From the NCBI GenBank assembly GCA_015066015.1, contig SVPE01000009.1:1-64000 (forward strand): a DNA stretch of 64,000 nt. The letters are read 5' to 3'. The position numbers and the translations under genes are program-made. The notes under the pieces were generated by a model. It was not told the DNA's origin. It did not search any database and was given only the letters and a program-made list of their open reading frames with translations. The DNA comes from Oscillospiraceae bacterium (lineage in GTDB: Bacteria; Bacillota; Clostridia; Oscillospirales; Acutalibacteraceae). Positions 9,793-16,768 of this stretch are shown here, piece by piece (the stretch's first letter is position 1; each line of letters begins with the position of its first letter).

Positions 9793-10422
9793 TTACTCTC
9801 CTATATATACTTTATTATTTTTTACCTCTAGTCTGTCCTGACAGAAAAGGCTTACAGCTTCGGGCAGGATATTCCACTCTGCCTCCACCATAACTCTCTT
9901 CTGCAGAATTTCGGGGGTATCCCCTTCTTTTATTTCAACGGCCCTCTGGAGAATAATTTCTCCGCCGTCGGGGATTTCGTTTACAAAATGCACCGTTGCG
10001 CCCGTCACCTTAACACCCTTTGCGAGTGCGGCCTCGTGAACGTGAAGTCCGTAGAAGCCCTTACCGCAGAAGGAGGGAATAAGCGAGGGGTGAACATTTA
10101 CGATTCTGTGGGGATATGTCTTTGTGAAGTTTTCTGAGAGGATACTCATAAAGCCTGCAAGAACAATGAGGTCGATTTCATTTTCCGTAAGAAGGGAAAT
10201 AATCTTTTCCTCAAAGGCCGCCTGACCTCCGAGCTCCTTTTTTATTACTGTTTCGGTTTTTATGCCCGCGTTTTTCGCTCTTTCGAGAGCATAAGCACCG
10301 CTTACATTTGAAATAACAAGGCTGATGGAGCCGTTTTTTATAATGCCGCTTTTTTCTGCATCAATGAGTGCCTGAAGATTTGTTCCGCCGCCTGAAACGA
10401 GGACTGCAATTTTCTTACCCAT
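9793..10422 (-). CDS. purN: phosphoribosylglycinamide formyltransferase
   Basis: PurN transfers the formyl group of 10-formyl-THF to GAR, the third step. The protein has 209 residues. The N-terminal KIAVLVSGGGTNLQAL forms the phosphate-binding loop. LAGFMSILSENF and NVHPSLIPSFCGKGFYG carry the catalytic Asn and His, and the downstream VTGATVHFVNE is the usual Asp-loop region. The ATG shares one base with the purM stop (TAATG), so translation is coupled to purM. It is the folate-dependent enzyme, not formate-dependent PurT, in keeping with glyA in the operon. Confidence 0.96.
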   Translation of the reverse strand: MGKKIAVLVSGGGTNLQALIDAEKSGIIKNGSISLVISNVSGAYALERAKNAGIKTETVIKKELGGQAAFEEKIISLLTENEIDLIVLAGFMSILSENFTKTYPHRIVNVHPSLIPSFCGKGFYGLHVHEAALAKGVKVTGATVHFVNEIPDGGEIILQRAVEIKEGDTPEILQKRVMVEAEWNILPEAVSLFCQDRLEVKNNKVYIGE

Positions 10423-11474
10423 TACAGAATCACCTTTTCATCGCCTTCGATAATCTCACCTATAACATAAGCATCTATGCCGTTTTCCCTGAGAACGGAA
10501 AGTGAAAGCGAGACCTCATCTGCAGGAACAACAATGCTCATACCGACACCCATATTATAAGTATTATACATATCACGCTCGGGAATGTTGCCCCATTTTG
10601 CAATGACATCGAAGATGGGAAGCACCTTCACGGCGGACTTGTCAATCTTTGCACAAAGTCCGTCGGGAATTGAGCGGGGAATATTTTCATAGAAGCCGCC
10701 GCCCGTGATATGGGAAATACCCTTTACCTTCACCTTTTCAATAAGGGCAAGAACGGGCTTTACATAAATCTTTGTGGGAACAAGAAGAGCCTCGGCAATG
10801 CTTTTTCCGCCAAGCTCTTCACGTGCAACGTAGAGCTCAGGGTTGTTGTTGTCAATATCAAAAACCTTACGGCAAAGGCTGAAGCCGTTGGAGTGGATGC
10901 CCGTCGAAGGAAGAGCAATAACAACATCTCCTGCTGCCATCTTACTGTTGTCAATCATTTTCGGCTTGTCAACGACACCTACAGCAAAGCCTGCAAGGTC
11001 ATAATCCTCTTCAGGCATAAGACCGGGATGCTCTGCAGTTTCGCCGCCTATAAGAGCACAGCCTGACTGTACGCAACCCTCAGCAACACCGCTTACGATT
11101 TCTGCAATCTTTTCGGGAACATTCTTGCCGCAGGCAATATAATCGAGGAAAAACAAGGGCTTTGCACCGACACAGATAATGTCGTTTACGCACATAGCAA
11201 CCGCATCGATACCGATAGTATCGTGCTTATCCATAAGAATTGCAAGCTTTACCTTTGTTCCGCAGCCGTCGGTGCCGGAAACGGAAATGGGATGCTCCAT
11301 TCCTGCGATTGAGCTGAGGTCGAAGCAACCTCCGAAGCCGCCTACATCGTCAACCGAGCCCTCGTTACGTGTTCTTGCAACGTGCTTTTTCATAAGCTCC
11401 ACCGATTTGTAGCCGGCGGTAATATCTACACCTGCAGCTGCATAGCTTGCAGAAAAAGAATTTTTATGATCCAT
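10422..11474 (-). CDS. purM: phosphoribosylformylglycinamidine cyclo-ligase (AIR synthetase)
   Basis: PurM cyclises FGAM to AIR with ATP, the fifth step. The 350-residue protein starts SYAAAGVDITAGYKSVELMK and contains the family signatures VDDVGGFGG, SGTDGCGTKVKLA and GGETAEHPGLM. It belongs to the same fold as the AIRS halves of PurL. GGAG precedes its ATG and the stop overlaps the purN start by one base. Length and motifs show no truncation. Confidence 0.97.
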   Translation of the reverse strand: MDHKNSFSASYAAAGVDITAGYKSVELMKKHVARTRNEGSVDDVGGFGGCFDLSSIAGMEHPISVSGTDGCGTKVKLAILMDKHDTIGIDAVAMCVNDIICVGAKPLFFLDYIACGKNVPEKIAEIVSGVAEGCVQSGCALIGGETAEHPGLMPEEDYDLAGFAVGVVDKPKMIDNSKMAAGDVVIALPSTGIHSNGFSLCRKVFDIDNNNPELYVAREELGGKSIAEALLVPTKIYVKPVLALIEKVKVKGISHITGGGFYENIPRSIPDGLCAKIDKSAVKVLPIFDVIAKWGNIPERDMYNTYNMGVGMSIVVPADEVSLSLSVLRENGIDAYVIGEIIEGDEKVIL

Positions 11475-11495
11475 TTTATATTCTCCTGTGTTATT

Positions 11496-12920
11496 TTATT
11501 CTTTACCGGTCCAACAATAGGTGCAGACACAGTCCTCGGGAAGTCCGATTGCCTCGAGAAGTCCCTCTATGCTCTGATATCCCAGAGATGCGAAGCCGAG
11601 CTTTTTACAGATACAGTCGAGCATATTTTTTCCTCTTTCTGTTGAAGCATCTGCATATTCGGCAATGTGCTTCTCACCCTCTTCACCTTCAAGCTCAAGA
11701 ATTGTTCTTCTTGCAATCAGGTCACTGTCTGAGGTGTTCCGTGAGAAGTTGAGATATTTACAGCCATACATAATAGGAGGACAGGCTGATCTCATATGTA
11801 CTTCCTTTGCTCCGTGGCTGTAAAGAAATTCAACGGTTCCCTGAAGCTGGGTTCCTCTTACGATACTGTCATCAACAAAAAGAAGACTTCTGTCCTTGAT
11901 AAGCTCGTGAACCGGAATCATCTTCATTTTTGCAACACGGTTTCTTTCCTTCTGGCTTGTGGGCATAAAGCTTCTCGGCCAGGTAGGAGTATACTTGATG
12001 AAGGGTCTTGCAAAGGGAATGTCACTTTCGTTGGCGTAGCCTATTGCATGAGGAGTGCCCGAATCGGGAACACCGCTGACGGAATCGATATCGCTGCAAA
12101 GACCCTTGGCTTTTTCGTCTCTTGCCATAATTTCGCCGTTACGTGTACGCATCACCTCAACATTAACGCCCTCATATTTTGAATTCGGGTAACCGTAATA
12201 AGTCCAGAGGAATGCGCAGATACGCATTTTCTTTTTAGCCTCACTGAGCACGGTTACTTTCTCGGGAGAAATTTCAACAATTTCACCCGGACCAAGCTCT
12301 TTGTAAAATTCATAATCCAGCTTTTCATAAGCAAAAGATTCAAAGGAAACACAAAAGCCCTCCTCGTCCTTGCCCACGAGCACCGGAGTTCTTCCGAGCA
12401 GATCTCTTGCAGCAATTATGTGCCCGTCCTGCTTAAGGATAATAATTGAAAGCGAGCCTTCGATTTTTTCCTGTGCAAAGCGGATACCTTCACTGAAGCT
12501 GCTTTTCTGATTTATAAGTGCTGCTGCAAGCTCCGTCGAGTTGATTCTGCCTCCCGTCATCGCGGTGAAGTGGCCACCACTGAAGGAAAGATACTGATTT
12601 ATAAGCTCATCAGCATTGTTGATAACGCCTACGGTTGTAATTGCATAGGTACCGAGATTTGAACGCATCAGAAGCGGCTGAGGATCAGCATCACTGATGC
12701 ATCCGATACAGGCATTTCCGCTCATTTCGTCGGTAACACCCGCAAACTTTGTACGAAAGGGTGAATTCTCAATATTGTGGATATCCCTCTGAAAACCCTT
12801 TTTTTCATTCACGGCAGCCATACCGCCTCTGCGGGTACCCAGGTGCGAATGATAGTCAACACCGAAAAACACATCGAGAACTACATCTCTTTTAGAAGTT
12901 GCGCCAAAAAAACCGCCCAT
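11496..12920 (-). CDS. purF: amidophosphoribosyltransferase-like protein lacking the glutaminase Cys
   Basis: This is the PurF-family member of the operon and the candidate for the first committed step (PRPP to phosphoribosylamine). The protein has 474 residues. An N-terminal class II glutaminase-type domain contains SHLGTRRGGMA and GVINNADEL. A phosphoribosyltransferase domain has the PRPP loop LLFVDDSIVRGT near residues 344-355. Cys residues in KMRICAF, MYGCKYL and the C-terminal CTYCWTG match the positions of the 4Fe-4S ligands in Bacillus-type PurF. The oddity is the N-terminus MGGFFG: normal PurF begins MCGI or MCGVF, and that Cys is the nucleophile. The DNA reads ATGGGCGGT. It may be ammonia-dependent, regulatory, or served by another glutaminase; a second, Cys-bearing PurF may exist elsewhere. 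Confidence 0.85.
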   Translation of the reverse strand: MGGFFGATSKRDVVLDVFFGVDYHSHLGTRRGGMAAVNEKKGFQRDIHNIENSPFRTKFAGVTDEMSGNACIGCISDADPQPLLMRSNLGTYAITTVGVINNADELINQYLSFSGGHFTAMTGGRINSTELAAALINQKSSFSEGIRFAQEKIEGSLSIIILKQDGHIIAARDLLGRTPVLVGKDEEGFCVSFESFAYEKLDYEFYKELGPGEIVEISPEKVTVLSEAKKKMRICAFLWTYYGYPNSKYEGVNVEVMRTRNGEIMARDEKAKGLCSDIDSVSGVPDSGTPHAIGYANESDIPFARPFIKYTPTWPRSFMPTSQKERNRVAKMKMIPVHELIKDRSLLFVDDSIVRGTQLQGTVEFLYSHGAKEVHMRSACPPIMYGCKYLNFSRNTSDSDLIARRTILELEGEEGEKHIAEYADASTERGKNMLDCICKKLGFASLGYQSIEGLLEAIGLPEDCVCTYCWTGKE

Positions 12921-12936
12921 TTATTTACTCCTTATA

Positions 12937-13617
12937 TTATGCGAAGAAAAGCTCTGAAAGTGTCATAGGATCAATGTACTTGCCATCTTTGTAAACACGC
13001 ATATTGCCTGATGCGATTTCGTCGATGAGCATTACATTACCTTCAGCATCGTAGCCGAATTCAAACTTGATATCGTAAAGAACAAGACCCTTTTCCTTGA
13101 GATCATCAGCAACTATCTGAGTAATCTTCTGAGTCATTTCCTTGATATCGTCATACTGTTTGTCTGTCATTACTCCAAGAGCAACAAGTGCATCCTTGAT
13201 TACAAGAGGATCGCCCTTTTCATCATTCTTGAAGGTCATTTCAACATATGCGGGAAGGTCTGCGCCTTCTTCTATATAATCGCCGTAACGACGGATGAAG
13301 CTGCCTACAGCCTTATGACGGCAGATAACCTCAAGACCGTGACCGAATACCTTTGCGGGAAGAACCTCCATGGTTGTATCGTCAAGGTTTGCGTTTACAT
13401 AGTGAGTCTTGATGCCTGCTGCATTAACTTTTTCAAAGAAATAAATTGACATACGAAGGTTTACGTCGCCGACGCCTTCAATTGTAAGACCTACTGCATT
13501 TTCACCGGGATCGAAAACGCCGTCTTTACCTGTGCAGTCGTCCTTGAACTTGAGAAGGCAGTTACCGTTGTCAAGCTTGAATACGTCCTTTGTTTTACCT
13601 GTGTAAATCTTTTCCAT
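12937..13617 (-). CDS. purC: SAICAR synthetase
   Basis: PurC joins CAIR and aspartate with ATP to make SAICAR. The 226-residue protein begins [13 protein letters not shown], the usual SAICAR synthetase opening. It contains [31 protein letters not shown] and [11 protein letters not shown], with the acidic [10 protein letters not shown] metal/ATP site near the end. I use ATG 13615-13617, which has GGAGG eight bases upstream; an upstream in-frame ATG at 13632 would sit on that site. The next expected enzyme, PurB, is not in the window. Confidence 0.95.
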   Translation of the reverse strand: MEKIYTGKTKDVFKLDNGNCLLKFKDDCTGKDGVFDPGENAVGLTIEGVGDVNLRMSIYFFEKVNAAGIKTHYVNANLDDTTMEVLPAKVFGHGLEVICRHKAVGSFIRRYGDYIEEGADLPAYVEMTFKNDEKGDPLVIKDALVALGVMTDKQYDDIKEMTQKITQIVADDLKEKGLVLYDIKFEFGYDAEGNVMLIDEIASGNMRVYKDGKYIDPMTLSELFFA

Positions 13618-13685
13618 TTTAAATACCTCCAAAAAATATAATTAAATTAATTTTTTATCATTTTTAACATCTGCGTTCAGCCGTC

Positions 13686-14180
13686 TCAGGAATTGAACTC
13701 TGCTTCAGCCTTTGCATTTTTTTCGAGAACGGCTTTTGTGTCAGCCTTTCTCTTTGCCATAAGCTTTTCTGCGAGAGTATCGTCACTCACGGCAAGTATC
13801 TCAATAGACAACAAGGCGGCATTGACAGCTCCGTCAATAGCAACTGTAGCTACAGGGATACCGGAAGGCATCTGCACAGTTGAAAGAAGAGCGTCAATAC
13901 CGTCAAGATATTTTGATTTCATGGGTATACCGATAACGGGAAGAGTTGTATTTGCGGCAATAGCGCCTGCAAGGTGAGCTGCCATACCGGCCGCAGCTAT
14001 AATACAGCCGAAGCCGTTCTCTCTTGCCCTTACAGAGAAATCTCTTGCTTCCTCAGGGGTGCGGTGAGCCGAGAAGATATGAAGCTCAAAGGGTACACCG
14101 AACTGTCTGAGAGTATCTGCAGCCTTTGAAACAACAGGCAAATCGCTGTCGCTTCCCATAATGATTGCTACTTTTTTCAT
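13686..14180 (-). CDS. purE: 5-(carboxyamino)imidazole ribonucleotide mutase / AIR carboxylase
   Basis: PurE makes CAIR, the sixth step. The 164-residue protein has [11 protein letters not shown] at the start, the FSAHRTPEE active-site His segment and [20 protein letters not shown], as in bacterial PurE. It is the first gene of the operon, preceded by GGAGG and a 280-base leader with a ZTP riboswitch. No purK lies in the window. Whether this is a class I mutase needing PurK elsewhere, or a class II enzyme acting directly on AIR and CO2, cannot be settled here. Confidence 0.95.
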   Translation of the reverse strand: MKKVAIIMGSDSDLPVVSKAADTLRQFGVPFELHIFSAHRTPEEARDFSVRARENGFGCIIAAAGMAAHLAGAIAANTTLPVIGIPMKSKYLDGIDALLSTVQMPSGIPVATVAIDGAVNAALLSIEILAVSDDTLAEKLMAKRKADTKAVLEKNAKAEAEFNS

Positions 14181-14200
14181 TTTGAAAACCTCCTTTGAAA

Positions 14201-14230
14201 GAATGCAGAATGCTTAATGCAAAATGCAGG
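14201..14230. repeat. short degenerate tandem repeat in the purE 5' region
   Basis: The units GAATGCAGAATGC, TTAATGCAAAATGC and AGG follow each other just upstream of the purE ribosome site, giving a run of three to four AATGCA-type repeats. It may be simple-sequence drift; no function is evident. Confidence 0.4.
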
Positions 14231-14308
14231 ATTGATTATTTGATAAACTGAATATGCATACCCGTAAGGGGTGAAGATGCAAAAGTAAGAAGCCTTCCTT
14301 TTCCGCTA

Positions 14309-14356
14309 AAAAAAAGAAAAAAGGCACACTCACACAGAGGACGAAAATCCCCTTGC
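14309..14356 (-). terminator. expression-platform terminator of the purE leader
   Basis: On the minus strand an AGGGGA/TCCTCT hairpin (14353-14348 with 14341-14336) and surrounding G/C pairs precede a long U-rich tract at about 14322-14309. It follows directly on the 3' end of the ZTP aptamer. A GCC just before the U-tract could pair with the GGGC that ends the aptamer, so ligand binding would prevent terminator closure. That mutual exclusion is inference from the sequence. Confidence 0.6.
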
Positions 14357-14361
14357 AAGAA

Positions 14362-14432
14362 GCCCAGACGGTCGACTGATATTATATTTCCCCGATCCGT
14401 GTGGTGAACTCCACTTATCCGTCAGTTTCAAG
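14362..14432 (-). promoter_or_regulatory. ZTP (pfl) riboswitch aptamer
   Basis: Read on the minus strand, the leader contains ACTGACGGATAAGTGG, a small hairpin closed by GTGG/CCAC, and a variable spacer. It then has GACCGTCTGGGC, the hallmark 3' box of the ZTP/ZMP riboswitch. The order and spacing match clostridial pfl RNAs. The aptamer binds ZMP/ZTP, which builds up when 10-formyl-THF is short at the AICAR formyltransferase step, an enzyme encoded in this operon. A terminator follows immediately, so it is probably a transcriptional ON switch. Confidence 0.9.
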
Positions 14433-14469
14433 GGAACTTACCCCGTTACAGGGCGATTTTTACTTTACG

Positions 14470-14499
14470 ATTATAGCATAATAATGCAATAAATGTCAA
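14470..14499 (-). promoter_or_regulatory. promoter of the purine operon
   Basis: On the minus strand TTGACA (14499-14494) and TATAAT (14475-14470) are separated by 18 bases. Transcription would start near 14463, giving a leader of about 280 bases that contains the ZTP aptamer. Both hexamers are consensus. Confidence 0.88.
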
Positions 14500-14595
14500 C
14501 CGAAAAAGATGCGTAAAAGTAATTTTGACATTAAGGACAAAGAATATCTTAAAAGCTTGACTTTAGTTGTAAATTTTGACTTTTTTACGCCTTTG

Positions 14596-14624
14596 TTGAC
14601 AGCCTCCGTAACCTTTGTTATAAT
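14596..14624 (+). promoter_or_regulatory. promoter of the sialidase-like gene
   Basis: TTGACA at 14596-14601 and TATAAT at 14619-14624 are 17 bases apart, a perfect sigma-A promoter 30 bases before the ATG. It diverges from the purine promoter. Confidence 0.88.
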
Positions 14625-14654
14625 TGAAAAAGCTGAAACAAAAGGAGAACAGAT

Positions 14655-16007
14655 ATGAACAGAACACTGTGTATTATTTTGATTGTTACCGGTATAATCC
14701 TGATTGCCACGGGCGGTTTTTTCCTTACAAAAAAGCCGGACGGCTTCACGGGTTCGGACTATACCATACCCGAGATTGACCTGAGTGTGATGCCTGAGGA
14801 ATACAGGGGCACCGACCTTGAATATCTATATGAGCTTTCCGTTGTGGATAACTCAAGGGACTATATGGCTCATCCCGACAGCGTGCTGCTTAAAAACGGC
14901 ACTATTCTCACCTTTTACCCTGCCGGTCACGGTAAGGGAGCCGTACAGAACAAGATAAGCACCGACGAAGGTAAAACCTGGACCGATGAGCTCACAGACA
15001 CACCGAAAAGCTGGGAAAGCTCCCTTGAAACCCCCACTGTTTACCGTCTCACCTTTACCGACGGAAAAACACCCGACAAGCTCATTATGATTTCGGCAAA
15101 CTCCAAATGGCCCGATATGGAAACTCCCGGCGGCTTCAACTGCTCCGTCTCAACCGACGAGGGCGAAACCTGGACAGAATTCGAGCGCTTCTACGACTAT
15201 GAAAGCGGCTACAATCTTACACCCATAGTTGCTATGTCGAGTCTTACGCAGCTCAAGGAAAACGGCGAATTTACCGACAAGTGGATGGGCCTTTTCCACG
15301 ACAGCGAATTCTACAACTACAAAACAATCCTCACCTTTGACGAGGAAGGCAATCCGCAGTGGAGCAAACCCGAAAAATACTTCTCAGCATACAGAGCCGC
15401 AGAGCTCGCCTCAAATATGTGCGAGGTTGAGGTTATCCGCTCGGACATGGGCAAAGGAGACGAGCTTTGCCTTATTACAAGAAGTAACTCAAAGAAGATG
15501 AACTCCCTTATCTCCTTCTCCAATGACGAGGGTAAAACCTGGAGCAGACCCGTCGAAGCCCCTGCCGCACTCAACGGCGAGCGTCACAAGGCAGAATACA
15601 CTCCCGACGGCAGACTTTTCATTACCTTCCGTTCAATTGAACGAGGCGAAAAAGCCCGCGACAATGCCACAAGAAAGGATACGCGCGGTTGGATAAGCGA
15701 GGGACTTGTTGCCTGGGTAGGCACCTATGACGACCTTAAAAACGGTAGTGAGGGACAGTACAGAATTAAAATCGCCCACATCTACAACGACAATCAGAGA
15801 ACGCCCCGCTATTATGCAAACTCTGACACCGGCTACTGCGGAAACGTAGTACTCGAAGACGGCACAATCGTTACCTCGGGCTATGGCAAGTACGATCCCG
15901 AATTAAAAGCCTCCGACGGAAAAACGCTTAAAACAAGCATCTGCTCAAAGAGGATTAATCTGAAGGATACAGACAGAATCCTTGCAGATATACTGAGCAA
16001 AAAATAA
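14655..16007 (+). CDS. sialidase-like BNR/Asp-box protein, membrane-anchored
   Basis: The 450-residue protein has an N-terminal hydrophobic anchor (about residues 4-24) and then an extracytoplasmic domain. Three Asp boxes of the S-x-D-x-G-x-T-W type are visible: STDEGKTW, STDEGETW and SNDEGKTW. They mark a six-bladed propeller of the sialidase superfamily (GH33-like). The usual early arginine motif (F/Y-R-I-P) is not seen; the corresponding stretch reads YMAHPDSVLLKNGT. Glycan hydrolysis is therefore plausible, but sialic acid specificity is not assured. The neighbouring GH95 gene supports a role in host-glycan use. AAGGAG precedes the ATG. Confidence 0.75.
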   Translation: MNRTLCIILIVTGIILIATGGFFLTKKPDGFTGSDYTIPEIDLSVMPEEYRGTDLEYLYELSVVDNSRDYMAHPDSVLLKNGTILTFYPAGHGKGAVQNKISTDEGKTWTDELTDTPKSWESSLETPTVYRLTFTDGKTPDKLIMISANSKWPDMETPGGFNCSVSTDEGETWTEFERFYDYESGYNLTPIVAMSSLTQLKENGEFTDKWMGLFHDSEFYNYKTILTFDEEGNPQWSKPEKYFSAYRAAELASNMCEVEVIRSDMGKGDELCLITRSNSKKMNSLISFSNDEGKTWSRPVEAPAALNGERHKAEYTPDGRLFITFRSIERGEKARDNATRKDTRGWISEGLVAWVGTYDDLKNGSEGQYRIKIAHIYNDNQRTPRYYANSDTGYCGNVVLEDGTIVTSGYGKYDPELKASDGKTLKTSICSKRINLKDTDRILADILSKK

Positions 16008-16012
16008 AGACC

Positions 16013-16048
16013 AAAGCGACCGCTTTTGAGTGGCCGCTTTTGTTTTTT
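16013..16048 (+). terminator. intrinsic terminator
   Basis: AAAGCG-A-CC pairs with GG-C-CGCTTT across a short loop and is followed by TGTTTTTTAT. It closes the sialidase-like gene. The convergent lipoprotein gene ends at 16047, inside the T-run. Confidence 0.8.
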
Positions 16049-16709
16049 ATTCAACTACAGTATCTGTTTCAGGTACATCCGGCTCCGTTGTTTCGGGCTC
16101 GGTTGTGTAAGTTTCAGCTATGGTTCTCAGCGATTCAAGGATTGTTTCTACCTCTGTTTCAACGGTGGTGAAGCCCTCCGTAAGTATTTCGGAAGCTGCC
16201 TCATAGTCCTGTATCTCTACATTTTTTCCGTTGATGAGATACTCCTCTACACCGCTTTCGCTGTGATCCGAATTAATACGGCGAAGTGATTTCACAAGCT
16301 TACTGTTATTGCCGGAAAACTCAACAACATAGTATGATTCCCCACCTGTGCTTGCCGAAGGAAAAATAACCTGATTTCTTTCGTTGCTGTAATATGCCCA
16401 TCCTTCATAAAGCTTACCTAATGTGCGTCCGTAAAGCTTGATTGCCTCTTCGGCTTCATCGTCATAGGTGTAAACATCCACAAATGAACTGTTAACCTCA
16501 AGAATCAGCTCTGCCTTCTCGTCTCCGTTAACATCCTCCAGTACGGCATAGGCGTGACGTCCGTCTAAATCTATGTCTTCAAGCACGGCAACATATGCTA
16601 TCGCAGCTTCGGCAGAAACTACATCTCTTTGGATTTTACCGCAACAGGTAAGAGTCATAATTATCATCAGCACAAGAACTGCAACTGTAATTAACCTTAT
16701 TTTTTTCAT
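16047..16709 (-). CDS. putative lipoprotein of unknown function
   Basis: The 220-residue protein has a typical lipoprotein signal: MKKIR, a hydrophobic core, then LTCCG as lipobox, with the lipid-bearing Cys near residue 22-23. The mature part holds LEDVNGDEKAELILEV, an acidic calcium-loop-like stretch reminiscent of FG-GAP/EF-hand-like repeats. The Thr/Pro/Glu-rich C-terminal tail looks like a linker. It is probably on the outer face of the membrane. I do not recognise a named family. It lies between two glycan-active genes but has its own GGAG and opposite strand to the sialidase-like gene, so functional linkage is only suggestive. Confidence 0.6.
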   Translation of the reverse strand: MKKIRLITVAVLVLMIIMTLTCCGKIQRDVVSAEAAIAYVAVLEDIDLDGRHAYAVLEDVNGDEKAELILEVNSSFVDVYTYDDEAEEAIKLYGRTLGKLYEGWAYYSNERNQVIFPSASTGGESYYVVEFSGNNSKLVKSLRRINSDHSESGVEEYLINGKNVEIQDYEAASEILTEGFTTVETEVETILESLRTIAETYTTEPETTEPDVPETDTVVE

Positions 16710-16768
16710 CTTTGATCTCCGTTCCGAAATTTATAAATATTTGCCAATCGGGAATGCACAGATTATTT

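Noticed and set aside
14309-14470. 6S RNA upstream of purE
   Set aside because: The GACCGTCTGGGC box, ACTGACGG segment and following U-tract fit the ZTP riboswitch; the long bulged 6S rod is not seen.
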